Of a DNA stretch of 64,000 nt, positions 35,259 to 46,793 are shown piece by piece (position 1 is the stretch's first letter; each line of letters begins with the position of its first letter). The notes under the pieces were generated by a model. The model saw nothing but the letters and a program-made list of their open reading frames with translations, did no database searches and was not told the origin of the DNA. The position numbers and the translations under genes were made by a program. The stretch is from assembly GCF_004193775.1 (NCBI RefSeq), contig NC_041008.1:41821136-41885135 (forward strand), in the 5' to 3' direction. The stretch comes from Glycine soja. Its lineage: Eukaryota > Streptophyta > Magnoliopsida > Fabales > Fabaceae.

Positions 35259-37180
35259 GAGTAGGGTGAAAGGTAGATTTTGAGTCAGGCATGATGATGG
35301 AGAAGAAGGGGAAAAGAAGAAGAAAGGGGCTTAACGACGTTAAGGCATATGTGCGGAATGCTAAGGAAGGTTAAAAAATCTTTCCCTAAGCAATCTGATA
35401 CCATGAAAGAAATTACTTCCTTGAATAATTCATTAAACAACATTCACTTATATACAATATTACAGGATAAAGATATGATTAAAGATAAATCTAATAGAAT
35501 GGATAAAAATAAATCTAATAGATATAACAACTATAAAACTAAAAATAAACCTAATAGTTAAATATATGACTAAAGATAAATCTAATAGATATAACAACTA
35601 TAAAACTATATATAAACCTACTATATATAATAATTATATAAAATCAGAATATATTATCATATATTCTAATAGAAATATCTGCTGTCCGATTTTCGTTGAA
35701 CTGTTCTGAATTCTGATTCCTTACCCGGTGAACAAATCCATATGAGGATACGAGTATTCAAGTAAACATTATTTCGTGGTTTTTCCTTTTCCCTCTGTCT
35801 ATTACAGTAGTATTTTGTCTGCAGCATTGAAATCCAGTCACAGTGAAGAGACGAATTGACAGAGTCAAACATAAATGATAGATACATACATGTTACAGAG
35901 TTGAGTCAAATGCTGCGTTCACGGCGGCGCTCCCCTTACGACGCCTATCTCTGTGCCGTGATCTCCGTCGTGCTCCTCCTCCTCTCCGTTTCCCTCCTCC
36001 ACTCCCGCCTCTCCAGGTCCCACCACCTCCCCCGCCCCTCCCTCGTCTCCCACTCCTCCGTCGACATCTCCACCGCCGCCTTCGACGACCCCATCGACGA
36101 GGTCGATTTCAGCGACGAAACCCTATGCCCCTCTTCCCCTCGCCTCAACCCTCCCCCCTACCTATACTTCGACCCCCTCTCTGCCTCCATCCGCCGCTCC
36201 TTCCTCTCCCCTCCCTCTTCCTCCCTCCACCACCACCATCACTCCGCCAACAACAACTTCCCCTTCCAATTCTCCTCCTCCGATAATGATGACCCTTCCA
36301 AAACCGCCTTCGCCTCCGACGACGTCCCAGTGGACTTCTCCGTCCGTTCCATGGCGGCGCGCGTGGCCACAATTGAGGACGCCTTGCTGTTCAAAAACTC
36401 CCCCCTCAGAGAAGGATGGAGCGACTGGTTCGACAAGAAGAGCGTTTGGAAGGATAAAATGTTCAGATCCAACTTCGACGTGCTTAACCCCCTCAATAAC
36501 CCCTTGCTTTAGGATCCCAACGGCACCGGCGCCACCGGACTCACCAGGGGGGACAGAATCGTCCAGAAGTGGTGGATCCACGAGTTTAAGAAAGTTCCTT
36601 TCCCTGGTATCAAGAAGGTTCCTCTTAATATAGTCAAAGCCAACACTCTCACCAAAGTTGGCACAGAACACAGAACTTTGAATCATAACAACAACAACAA
36701 TAATGATAATGATAATAATCATGAGATTATTAAGGAAGCTGTGAATTCTGGTAGCAATGGTGGTGAATCGAGCATTCAGAAAGATGTTAATGTCATTGGT
36801 GATGCTAGGGGTGTGTCTGTGAAGAATCATGTGTGTGCGGATGGGGATACTTGGGGCTACTATCCTGGACTGCCCTTGCTATTGTCGTTCAGTGATTTCC
36901 TGTATGAGTTTTTCGTGGGGAAATGTGTCACCAGGGTGTTTATGGTGTGGAATTTGCTGCCTTGGATGTACACTGTTCGGCATCAGCCTGGTCTCAGAGA
37001 GTTTGCTCTTTCATCACCCCGATGCTTGTGTTGTAGTGTTCTCTGAGATGGTGGAGCTTGATTTCTTCAAGGAAAGCTTTGTTAAGGATGGGTAATTGTT
37101 GCCTCTCTTTGTCTAGATTTTGCTTCCTTGTTGCGCAAGTTACTGCGTTGTTTGAATGTTGGTTGCTGAGGATTGAGGAA

Positions 37181-37234
37181 TTGCGATTTTAAGGTACAAA
37201 GTGGCTGTTGCGATTTTAAGGTACAAAGTGGCTG
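37181..37234 (+). repeat. 27-bp tandem duplication across a splice acceptor
   Basis: The 27-bp unit TTGCGATTTTAAGGTACAAA plus GTGGCTG is present twice in perfect tandem. It spans the intron 1/exon 2 boundary of the glycosyltransferase pseudogene, so two identical acceptors and the first codons of exon 2 are duplicated. The unit is a multiple of three. Confidence 0.95.
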
Positions 37235-37927
37235 TTGCTACGCCAATGCTTGATGAGCTGCTGAAGGATATGCCTGCTCACATTTTTGCTACTGTGTGGT
37301 TTGAATGGAAGAAGACAGGGTTCTGTTCGACTCATTACAGTGAGCTTATCCACCTTGCTGCTCTGTACAAGTAAGTTTTCTTGGTTGTTTTGTGTAGTTA
37401 GTGGTGATTGCTTAGGTGGATTAGTATAGTAATTTGGTGATGTATTCAACATGCTGATAGTTTGTAGTATTTACTTCATTTTGCTGTGTATCTATTGGAT
37501 AAAGTTGTGAGCTGACTGTTTCTGATTATTTTTTTTGTGGGAAAAAGTGTTAAGGATCAAAATTATTGCATTGACATTTTCTTCTGTTTTGTTAGGTATG
37601 GTGGGATCTATCTAGATTCAGATATCATAGTGTTGAAGCCAATTAATTTTTTTTATTAATTCTGTTGGTATGGAGGGTCATGGTGCTGGAAGTGCTTTGA
37701 ATGGTGCTGTGATGTCTTTTCCAAGACACAGGTATTGTTAGCATGCTTTCTATCTTTCCATTCATTTTGGAAACATGATTTTAAAGGAACTCATTAAAAT
37801 GGGGTCATGGATGTCCAAATTCTGTTCTGTGGTGGGCTGACTATGTTTTCTTGCCATAAAAAATAGTTTTTTTTGTTGTTTATTCTCTTGCATCACTTTT
37901 TATGAAACCCAATCGCGATAGTTTGTT

Positions 37928-38367
37928 CTTGTAGTCGAACCCACTTAATGGGATAAGACTTGGTTCTTGTAGTTGGATATGCTTTCCATAATATCCATTG
38001 TGTTTAAGTCGGTTTTATATTTATTAGAGAATTTCTTGAGAACGTGAGTGTTTTGTTATGCATGAGTAAGCATAACCTGGACATTTTTATCCTGTTCAAT
38101 TTTGCTGTTGTCACTACAACTGTCATATGGAGATGCACACAACTATACTTGTAGTCGAACCCACTTAATGGGATAAGACTTGGTTCTTGTAGTTGGATAT
38201 GTTTTCCATAATATCCATTGTGTTTAATTTGGTTTTACATTCCATTAGTGTATTTCTTGGGAACATGACTATTTTGTTATGCATGAGTAAGCATAAAGTG
38301 CACATTTTTATCCTGTTCAATTTTGTTGTTGTCACTATAACTGTCGTATGGAGATGCACACAACTTT
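37928..38367 (+). repeat. 220-bp tandem duplication in intron 3
   Basis: The block starting CTTGTAGTCGAACCCACTTA recurs at 38148 with constant 220-bp offset through GGAGATGCACACAACT. The copies differ at roughly one base in ten. Downstream, 38470-38700, is unassigned sequence with LTR-like composition. Confidence 0.9.
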
Positions 38368-39329
38368 ATACTTTCTTTGTCAATGTCCCATTTATTGGGA
38401 GGCTGTCCTTTTTTTGTTTGGGATTCCAACAGCATGTGTCTCCTCCAGTGCATAAGCTTGGAAACCAAAATGTTGGGACCCCTATGGAAATGGAGAAAGA
38501 AGGATAATTTTATTGATAGATTTGATTGAAATTGAAGAGAACAAGGGAGAAAACTCTCCTCCAAGGGCTTTCCCTTTTACAATGGAGCACTTGCTTGGTT
38601 AATCCTCACAAAATACAATGATGTACTGAATGCCTCATCTCTTAACCCACAGGCCTAACAGTAGCAGACGCCCAGAAAGTAATATTCTGTATGCAAATTT
38701 CATTACAAATATGCATACATTTGAAATATCATGACTATATTTTAAAAAAAAATTAAATTATGGACATTCTGGTTGAAATGTTGTGTGTTGCCATGCCTTT
38801 TCATAATCAATTTGAATGATAGAGTGATACATAGGTGCAAGTTCAATTAATTTGTTCTGTGCAGTGTTGGACTTTCTTTGAGATTGACTATCTGTTCTAT
38901 GCAGTTTGTTCATAAAGGAGTGTTTGGAAGAGTTCAACATGACATATGATGATACCAGTTTGAGAGGAAATGGTGTTGATCCATTGACAAGGGTTGATCG
39001 AAAATATTTGGGAGAGGAGAATAAATCTGTTAAGCACTTGGAGTTGAAAGTAGAACCCTCTTATATCTTCATCCCTGTTAGTTCTCAGAACATAACAAGG
39101 TAAATTGACATTTGTCTCAATTGATTTGTGAATAAAATTATGACGTAGGTTAGATTAGAAATACATGTGTTGGCACTTTTCACTGGTTGGCCTTATTGCT
39201 TGAGTCTAATTTGCAGAGTGACACTGCCTCACTTTTTTGTTTACTTTTTTGTGCTTGTGTACCTTACCTGAAATAATAGACACTGCCTCAACACCAATAA
39301 TTGGGAAGAAACCACTGTTGGTAGAATGG

Positions 39330-40818
39330 GCCGACTTATTTAGAGAAACTTGGCTCCAGTGATAGTCACCATCAAACAAAAATGCTGATACATCACTTAA
39401 GACCAAATCAAATCGCAGGGTGCCCAAAAAGGTGGTGGACAAGCTAGTGAACCTTCAGAGAAGTTTCCTATAGGGTGGTGACCAAGGGCAAAACAAAATA
39501 GCCTGGGTCAAATGAGAGACTGTGTGCATGCCAAAGGAAGATAGGGGTATGGGAGTTAAAGACATTAGCTCATTTAACCTATCATTGTTGGGTAAATGGA
39601 AATGGAATTTATTTCAGTGTCCGGGGGAGTTGTGAGTCAAGGTATTGGAGTCGAAATATGGGGGATGGAGGGACCTGAGTGAAGATACCAGTGAAAGGGG
39701 ACAATCCATATGGTGGAGGGACTTAAAGCTCATGTTTCAACATCCGCAACATGGAGTGACAATGAGTAATACAATATTATGGAAGGTTGGCAGTGGGGAT
39801 AAGTTTAAATTTTGGGAGGATACATGGTTGGGAGGGGAGGACACGTTACTACAAAGATATCCTAGGCTGTATATCATTTCTTCCCAGCAAAACCAAATTA
39901 TACAGCAAATAGGGGCTTTCAGAGATACAGGGTGGGAATGGGACCTTTGGTGGAGGAGACCGTTATTTGATAGTGAGATGGGTATGGCAGTCTCATTCCT
40001 AACGGAACTAGAGCGCTTCAGAATCCAACCTCACAGTGATGACCAGTGGGTGTGGAAGGCAGAGCCAAGTGGGCAGTATACAGCCAAATCTGCTTATAGT
40101 GTGCCTTGGGGGGAGGTCTCTAGTGAGCACCAGGATGGAGCTTTCAAGGAGTTGTGGAACCTTAAGCTTCCGCCTAAAATCGCCATATTTGCATGGAGGC
40201 TAATTAGAGACAGGCTACCAACCAAATCAAACTTGTGGAGAGACATATAGAGGTAGACGACTCAACGTGCCCATTTTGCAGATCCGTGGAGGAGACTGCA
40301 GCTCATCTGTTCTTTCATTGCAGTAAGATAACTCCATTGTGGTGGGAGTCTTTGTCTTGGGTGAACATCATGGGTGCTTTTCCCAAATCACCCAAGGCAA
40401 CACTTTCTCCAACATATACATGGAGTGACAGCCGACATGAGGTCTCACAGATGGAAATGGTGGTGGGCTGCATTGACATGGACCATTTGGATGCAAAGAA
40501 ATAATATGATCTTCTCCAATGGTACTCTCAATGCCAACAGAATTCTTGATGACGCAGTCTTCTTATTATGGTCGTGGCTCACTAATTTGGAGAAGGATTT
40601 CACTACCCACTATAATCAGTGATCTTCCAATATCAGGATAGGGTTTCTATATAGAGCAACATAGCTCATCAGAGCAGAGCTTGTGTTATTTTGTCTATAA
40701 AATCAGTTCTGGTCCAGTGAAAATTTTATTTGTTTCTGGACCTTTTCTGAGTTATATATTGTACTTCTAGTACCTTTGGTACTTCATTAATATAAATATT
40801 TTGGCTGATAAAAAAAAA
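39330..40818 (+). mobile_element. 5'-truncated L1-type LINE in last intron
   Basis: The segment encodes the C-terminal part of a plant L1 LINE: PKKVVDKLVNLQRSFL near 39430, then LLGKWKWNLF, VLESKYGGW (about 39640), KLPPKIAIFAWRLIRDRLPT and the zf-RVT cysteine motif CPFCRSVEETAAHLFFHC (40268-40321). Frames 39645-40250 and 40235-40504 overlap in different phases, showing a frameshift. It ends in an A-run at 40809-40818, seven to eleven bases before the acceptor of the final glycosyltransferase exon. The 5' end and a target duplication were not fixed. Confidence 0.82.
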
Positions 40819-41097
40819 ACTGTATACAGATCCTTCATTGCACCATCAACAGAGACTCAGAAAGCTCTACAAGATGTGCTGCTTGAAAATATCCTGCACA
40901 ATTCGTTGACATTTCATTTCTGGAACAGTGTGACATTTTCTCTCATCCCTGAACCAGATAGCCTCGTGTCTAAGCTTTTGAATTATGCTTTTATCCAATG
41001 CTCAGAATTACCATGGATGCCATCTTCCACCAATTTTGTCTTGAGATTTCATTCAGATTGCAGTCCAGAAGACATCGGCAGGTTCTTGTTCTTGTAG

Positions 41098-42111
41098 TGG
41101 TACAATTTTATAGTAAGCTTGTGAAATACTGGGTTGAAGTCCACTACTAAAAGAGAGCTAGGATATACTGAAAACTTTGTAAAGCAAAACTAGCGTTATC
41201 TAATGATATCATGTATTACTATTATAACTAACCATATAGTATTTATTAGAGATGCATTGGTCATCACTGCACAGTTTTTGGTGCAATTACAATGAGTATG
41301 TGATTCTTTTTATTTGTCAGTGAAGAAACAGAGTATGTTATTATTAATTTCTTCACTTTTTTTTTCTTCTCTAAACTATTAATTTCTTCATTTGATATTT
41401 GCGCATTACTCTTCAAGACATCGGAACTGTCGTTTTCTCTGTAGCTTGTTAGAAACAAAGCAAGACTACTTTTTTGAAGAGAAACTCTATTATTAGGTGA
41501 TTTCACGTTGGTTCCACTAAAAAGAGAATGAACTCAATTTTTTAAGCGAGACTTGAATCAACATTATTTAATAATAAGGTATGTATCCAGTTAACGTTAT
41601 TTGACTGTTTAGTCCATAACTAGGTTGGCGTAATGGTTAACGTTACTTGAATTAATTATTAGGTCTTAAGTTTGAATCTCATCATCGGATCTTTGGGCTA
41701 CAAACCATTTTGGACCTCTTCAAGGAATAAGACCAGTTTACTGGATCATCACTGGAATCCTCAAAGTTCTCCTGAAAAATTAGTAAATTATCTGTTAATT
41801 CAAAGTGTTACACTTTGCATATAAAATGTTCTAGAATTAGTGGATTTTTGTTCAGTTGAATTTAAAGAAAGTATCATTCATTTTTTCATTCGAGACATTA
41901 TGAATGATTATAATTATCGGAAAAAGTTTCAAGTTGTACTTTTTTCTTCTTCCCTCAATATGATCAGGAGTTGCTAGGCTATTGGATTCACAGTGCTAAT
42001 GGATTATGGATGCATAAAAAATAAGTATGGAAGCAGATTTTAGAGTGACGTACCTACGGTTTCAGGGATCTCTTACTCAGCAACCACTGGATACAAATCT
42101 TTTCCTTTGCT
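41098..42111. other. Intergenic, AT-rich
   Basis: Between the glycosyltransferase and TNL relics. Apart from the SINE-like patch near 41620 nothing is recognised. Confidence 0.55.
41620..41800 (+). mobile_element. Possible tRNA-derived SINE
   Basis: TAGGTTGGCGTAATGGTTAA (41621-41640) resembles a polymerase III A box and AGGTCTTAAGTTTGAATCTC (41661-41680) a B box, at about tRNA spacing. Both boxes are degenerate and no cloverleaf forms, so a SINE relic is more likely than a tRNA gene. The 3' end is not defined. Confidence 0.4.
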
Positions 42112-42990
42112 TCAGGTTGTACTCGTGGTTCTTTTTCTTCTCACAGCTATAATATATTTCATCAAAATCTCAGTTTCACTTTCATACTCCCTTCTATTCA
42201 GGTTGTAGTTCACTTCCATGTGAAGCCTTTCAGTATTAGCAATCAACAGAGGTCTGACCCCACACTTCTTTACAATGTCCAACCGTTGATATGGACCCTT
42301 AAATTTAAAGATGATTCTGAGCCTTAAGTTGTTGGCATCAAAGTACAAGCCTATATCCTTGAAATCTTGCAGAATGGAGGCATTAAAAGTGGGATAGTAG
42401 CATAAGCATATGATCTGAATTAAAACCTCATGGCACCTGCATTACAGTTGTGCAATGACCAAGAAAGGGAACACTGGGGTCAGAGTTAAAGACAGACTTC
42501 ACAAAGTGATAAAACTTGACATCTGGATCATACCCTTCATAACTGTTTTGTTGGAAGCCACCAATTACAAGGCACAGAGAAAAACCTAAGAACTTTGAAT
42601 CATTGAACCACTGTTGAGGAATTTCCATGTCCACTGAAGAATTTGTTGATTGGTAGCTGAACCAGTCTGGGATTGCAGTTCCTGGCAAACAAATAGAAAT
42701 GAGAGGACCTAGAGGTGTTCCTTCTTGCAAAGAAGTATAAGCTTCCTCAAAGGGTGCATCTGCAATGATACTGTTGAGTGAATTTTGATTCAAGTTTATG
42801 CAATAGTAATAGTATGCATATCTATTTCTATTAAGACAGTCTTTGAACTTTGAACAATCTCAAGTGATCTGCAGTCAGCTACACAGAATGATTGCAGGCA
42901 TGGTGGGAGCTCTGGTAGAGCCTGGAGCTTCTTGCACCCAATTACGGTGATCTCTCGCAAATGAATAAGATCTTTGATGCTTATTGGCAA
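42112..42990 (-). pseudogene. TIR-NBS-LRR 3' fragment (LRR end and C-JID)
   Basis: The segment 42990-42796 has the last LRR pattern (DLIHLREITVIGCKKLQALP, ELPPCLQSFCVADCRSLE). After a frame change near 42794 the post-LRR C-JID domain follows: ISICLPGTAIPDWFSYQST, VDMEIPQQWFNDSKFLGFSL. The final part at 42348-42112 has VKKCGVRPLLI, a common TNL tail. TIR, NB-ARC and most LRRs are absent within the window, so this is a truncated relic of a disease-resistance gene. In Arabidopsis TIR genes lie near At4g19900, so the fragment may be ancestral to the locus. Confidence 0.8.
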
Positions 42991-43600
42991 GCTTTAAATA
43001 TTCATTAAATTATGTTATCAAATATAAATAATTGCCATTTGTACTGTTATACATAATTTATATATATAATTTTTAAATATGCATTGTTAACACCGTTATA
43101 TGTGTTGGATCCTAAAATTAGAATAAATCTTGCAGGTTCTATCATAAACTTGAATCAGAATGTGTTATTAATTCGTTTAAAATAGATATATACCCAAGCT
43201 ATCAATTTAAATGTTCAAATAAAAATTATACTTCCTCTATCCCTATTTATAACACACATGTTCAACAATTTTTTTCCTTATTATAAGAATTCATTTTATC
43301 TTTTTTATACATTAATTATGTTTTTACTAAAATAACCTAAGATATTTCTTTCTCCCTCCTATGAATAAAGTTAAAAATAAATTTAAAAAAGTATTATAAA
43401 TTAAATACTAATAATTAAGTTAACTGACTTTTTTATAAGCATAAATTAGTCAATTATGTCTTATAATTAGGGACAAAAGAGTATTGATTATAATTACCTT
43501 AAATAATATGATTATGTAATTTTATGAAATAAAAATAAAATAAAAATATTTGCATTTAAACAGAAAATATGTGAATTACTGTTGTTGTTATATGTCAAGG
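42991..43600. other. AT-rich spacer between TNL relic and copia LTR
   Basis: No ORF or repeat of note is seen. A CTTCCTCTATCCCTATTTAT stretch with a later inverted TCTTATAATTAGGGACA-AAAGAGTA (about 43231 and 43458) resembles the ends of a Tc1/mariner-type legume MITE. Confidence 0.4.
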
Positions 43601-44138
43601 TGCTGCAGTTTTTTTTTTTACGTTAATTATAAATCGTGTTGGGTCGTGTATATATATTTTTCTCCTCCTTTAGCTAGGGTACACAAGAAGACAACACAAT
43701 TTGTTTTTTCTCTAAATTTCTTCTCTTTCTTTTCTTATAAAAAAAATTATTTTTTGTTTGAGAGGAAGAACATTGGTGTTCAGAAGGTTTGAGAATCCTT
43801 TCGTTACACGCGATCGGAACCAATGAGTTGTCGTATCTTGGGAGAGGAGTGCAATCAGATTTTCATACCATGGGCGCATTTTCTATCTAAGGATCCAAAC
43901 TAATTTAAAATTTCTCCCTTAAATTATTTTCCTTTGTGTTTATTGTATGCTATATTACATTGATTATTCATGTTCTATCATATTTTGAAGTTACTTTGCT
44001 GCTGTTATTTTTTATTATTTAGTTTAAGACTTTGTATTTTCTTCTCATTTATTTATTTTATTTTCTAACAGTTTTAGAGAGAAAATCTATTTTCTTCTTG
44101 TATAGTCTATTATACAGTAGCATTCTGTATTATCAAAA

Positions 44139-44390
44139 ATGTCTTTCATGGATATGGTTGAGTCCATTTCTAGTAAGTCTAAAAAATTAATAGATGAAAA
44201 CACAATGTATTATGCTCTATTAAAAATATTTTTATTATATTATTTCATTTTTAGCATTTTGTTTTATAAAAAATGTCTGTCATGGATATGATTGAGTCCA
44301 TTTCTAGTAATCTAAAAAATTAATGGATGAAAATACAATGTATTATGCTCTATTAAAAATGTTTTTATTATATTATTTCATTTCTTTAAA
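44139..44390 (+). repeat. 134-bp tandem duplication at gag start
   Basis: GTCTTTCATGGATATGGTTG at 44141 and GTCTGTCATGGATATGATTG at 44275 begin two copies that continue through ATGTATTATGCTCTATTAAA. The second copy has an early in-frame stop. Confidence 0.88.
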
Positions 44391-46300
44391 TTTTAGATTA
44401 GTGGAAGATTGTTGGAAAATATTTTCTTATAATTTAAATTTTAAAATTAAAATACTTTTTTTTATCAATTATGTTTTGTAAAGATAAAATGCTTTTAGAA
44501 TTAGTTTATGTCAAAAACTAAAAAACATCTCATTACTTCTATTTATATATTTTAGGAAGTTATCTTTTACTTGGTCAAATTCCTTTGTGAACGTTACAAG
44601 TCTTTAAAATTAGGAAACTTTTTGTTTGATTATTATTTTCTATTGTTTAATGTTATTGTTGTAAGTATTTTGTTGCTATACATTGGTGACCGGTTGTCTC
44701 TATATATGTAACTCCTTGCTAAAAAAAATAAACATGTGAATATACAACACACAAAACAATAAAATGAATACTTAGATGAAACTTTATATTCTGTATGTTA
44801 TATTCTTAATATGGTACCTTATAATTTTTTTGAAAAAACCTCTTATGAGCTATGGAGAAAAAGCAAACCAAATTTGAAATATCTTAAAATGTGAGGGTGT
44901 CTGACAAAGGTTAACATCCCTATTGATAAGAAAAGAAAAATTGGACAAAACATTGTTGATTGTTTTTGTTGGATATTATTTCCATAGTTTTACTTATAGA
45001 TTCTTAGTTATTAATTCAAAAGTGTCCGAAATTTCTAATGATACTATTATGGAATCTAGAGATACCACTTTTTTTAAAAAATGTTTTTCCTTGGAAAATT
45101 AATTGTCTAAATCTGTTTGTGATACTTCTTGTTCTAATTTATCATCTTGTAGTAATGTTAATAAGGACATTGTTTTTTAACCTAAGAGGAGTAAAAGATC
45201 TAAAAAAGTTAAGGATTTTGATTCTGAATTTTGCTCTTTTCTACTTGAAGATGATCCTAAAACTTATGGTGAGACCATGAGGTCTATTGATGCACATTTT
45301 TGGAAAGAAACTATTAATGATTAAATGAGTTATCTTAAAACTAACAAAACTTGGTTTCTTATTGATCTCCCCCCTGATTGTAAAAGTATAAGGTTGTAAG
45401 TGGGTTTTTCGAAAGAAATTAAAAACTGATGGATGATAGAAAAATTTAAGGCAAGACTTGTTGTGATTGGTTGTAAGCAAATATAAGATGTAGATTTCTT
45501 TGATACATATTCTCCTATTTCTAAAATTACTATTATTAGAGTTTTAATTGCACTTGCTTGTATTTTTAATTTGGAAATTCATCAAATGAATGTAAAAACT
45601 ATTTTTTTAATGGTGAATTAAAAGAAAACATTTATATGAGCTAGCCCAAAGGCTTTGTAGAACCAGGTATGGAAAAGAAAGTTTGCAAACTTGTTAAATC
45701 TTTATATGATTTGAAACAAGCTCCAAAGCAATGGCACAAAAAGTTTGATCAAGTTGTTCTTTCATATGATTTTCAAATCAATAATAGTGATAAATGTGTG
45801 TATGTGAAACAATTTGATTATAGTGGATGTGTCATTTTATGTATGTATGTGGATGACATATTGATATTTGGTAATAATATGCATTTCATAAATGATGTAA
45901 GGTCTTTCTTGTCTAGTAATTTTGATATGAAGGACCTTGGTCCTGTAGATGTGATTTTGGGTATTAAGCTTGTAAAAAAAGATGATGACATGATTTTAAC
46001 CCAATCACATTATGTTAAAAAGTTATTGAAGAAGTTTAATTATTTTGATGTGAAACCTTTTTCTACGCATTATGGCTCATTCATTAGGCTAAAGAACAAA
46101 TTGAGTAAATGAATTTATTCTCATAAATATTTTCAAATTATTGGTTCTTTGTAGAATTTGACAAATTTTTCTAGGCCTAACATTGCATATACAATTGATA
46201 GATTAGGAAGGTATACTAATAATCCTGATCATTCTCATTGGATTGCCTTAGAAAGGGTTTTTAGATACTTAAAAGGATCTATTAATTATGTCATTCATTA
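44139..46300 (+). pseudogene. copia polyprotein relic (gag start, RT, RNase H)
   Basis: A gag-like start MSFMDMVESISSKSKK at 44139 is repeated in a tandem duplicate at 44273 (offset 134). An integrase C-terminal trace (SYELWRKSKPNLKYLKM) lies near 44845-44890. RT follows from about 45200: FKARLVVIGCKQ, FFDTYSPISKITIIR, and the open part 45669-46112 with SLYDLKQAPKQWHKKF, the catalytic MYVDDILIFG, and FDMKDLGPVDVILGIKL. A trace of the connection region, RPNIAYTIDRLGRYTNNP, is at 46158-46300. The integrase core and most of gag are missing, and many stops are present. Confidence 0.85.
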
Positions 46301-46793
46301 TACAAGATGCTGTATTTTTTTTTTTTTAACGTTACTTAACCGGATTATGGGTTGTGTCTATATATATCTTTCTTCCTTTAACCAAGGGTACACAACAAGA
46401 CAAACCAATTTTTTTTTTCTCTAAATTTCTTCTCTTTCTTTTTTTATAAAAAAATATTTTTTGTTTGAGAGCAAAAAGATTGGTGTTGAGAAGGTTAGGA
46501 GATTCATTTGTTGCACACGATCTCAAAACCAATGGATTGTCTATCTTGAGAGAGGAGCGCAATCAAATTTTCCTATCAGTGCAATGGGAATGTTTTCTCT
46601 CTAAGAATAACGCTTGCGTGTTTCAACCTAAGCTAATTAAAAATTTATCTCTTAAATTATTTTCTTTTATACTTATTATGTTATATTGCATTATTGATTC
46701 ATGTTTTGTCATATTCTAAAATTACATTGCTATTGTTATTTTATCATTTAAGGCTTTATATTTTCTTCTCATTTATTATTTTATTTTCTAACA

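Larger units (their letters stand above)
30864..35671 (-). mobile_element. Full-length Ty1/copia retrotransposon, 4.8 kb
   Basis: Two 268-bp LTRs (30864-31131 and 35404-35671) begin TGAAAGAAATTA and end TTCTAACA or TTCTAATA. Both flanks carry the 5-bp target duplication GAAAT (30859-30863 and 35672-35676). A tRNA-Met primer site (TGGTATCAGA on the minus strand) adjoins the right LTR, so the element runs right to left. Order: gag, protease, integrase, reverse transcriptase, RNase H, as in Ty1/copia. Short LTRs and total size fit the Ale/Retrofit-like lineage (inference). By eye the LTRs differ at about 25 of 268 positions, so the insertion is not recent. Confidence 0.93.
35910..41097 (+). pseudogene. 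Alpha-1,4-glycosyltransferase (GT32, At4g19900-like), broken
   Basis: The N-terminus MLRSRRRSPYDAYLCAVISV gives a type II membrane anchor typical of Golgi glycosyltransferases. Exon 1 (35910-37091) has a TAG at 36510-36512 where Gln is expected and a +1 frameshift near 36995. Exon 2 is 37221-37370 (KVAVATPMLDELLKDMPAH, FEWKKTG), exon 3 starts 37596 (YGGIYLDSDIIVLKP, keeping the DxD sugar-nucleotide motif) but runs into a TAA near 37656. The later exons are 38904-39100 (SLFIKECLEEF, SYIFIPVSSQNITR) and 40830-41097 (LLENILHNSLTFHFWN). A 27-bp duplication doubles the exon 2 acceptor and a LINE sits in the last intron. Function, if ever active, would be transfer of galactose or GlcNAc in the Golgi. 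Too many lesions for a working gene; sequencing error cannot explain all. Confidence 0.88.
43601..46793 (+). mobile_element. Internally deleted Ty1/copia element with paired LTRs
   Basis: Sequences at 43601-44070 and 46308-46793 are alignable over their length and both end TTTTCTAACA. They share ACACAAGAAGACAA/ACACAACAAGACAA and CTCTAAATTTCTTCTCTTTC. They are taken as the two LTRs (470 and 486 bp). The 2.2-kb interior is much shorter than a full element. No matching target duplication was found, and the exact first base of each LTR is uncertain. Their many differences show an old insertion. Short frames inside the LTRs are not genes. Confidence 0.7.

Noticed and set aside
35945..36830. Minus-strand frames opposite the glycosyltransferase exon
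   Set aside because: The plus strand carries the recognised membrane anchor and family sequence; the minus frames are low-complexity Gly/Arg/Val shadows.
41621..41690. Possible tRNA gene
   Set aside because: A- and B-box-like words are present but stems do not pair and the anticodon loop is not formed; listed only as a SINE-like patch.
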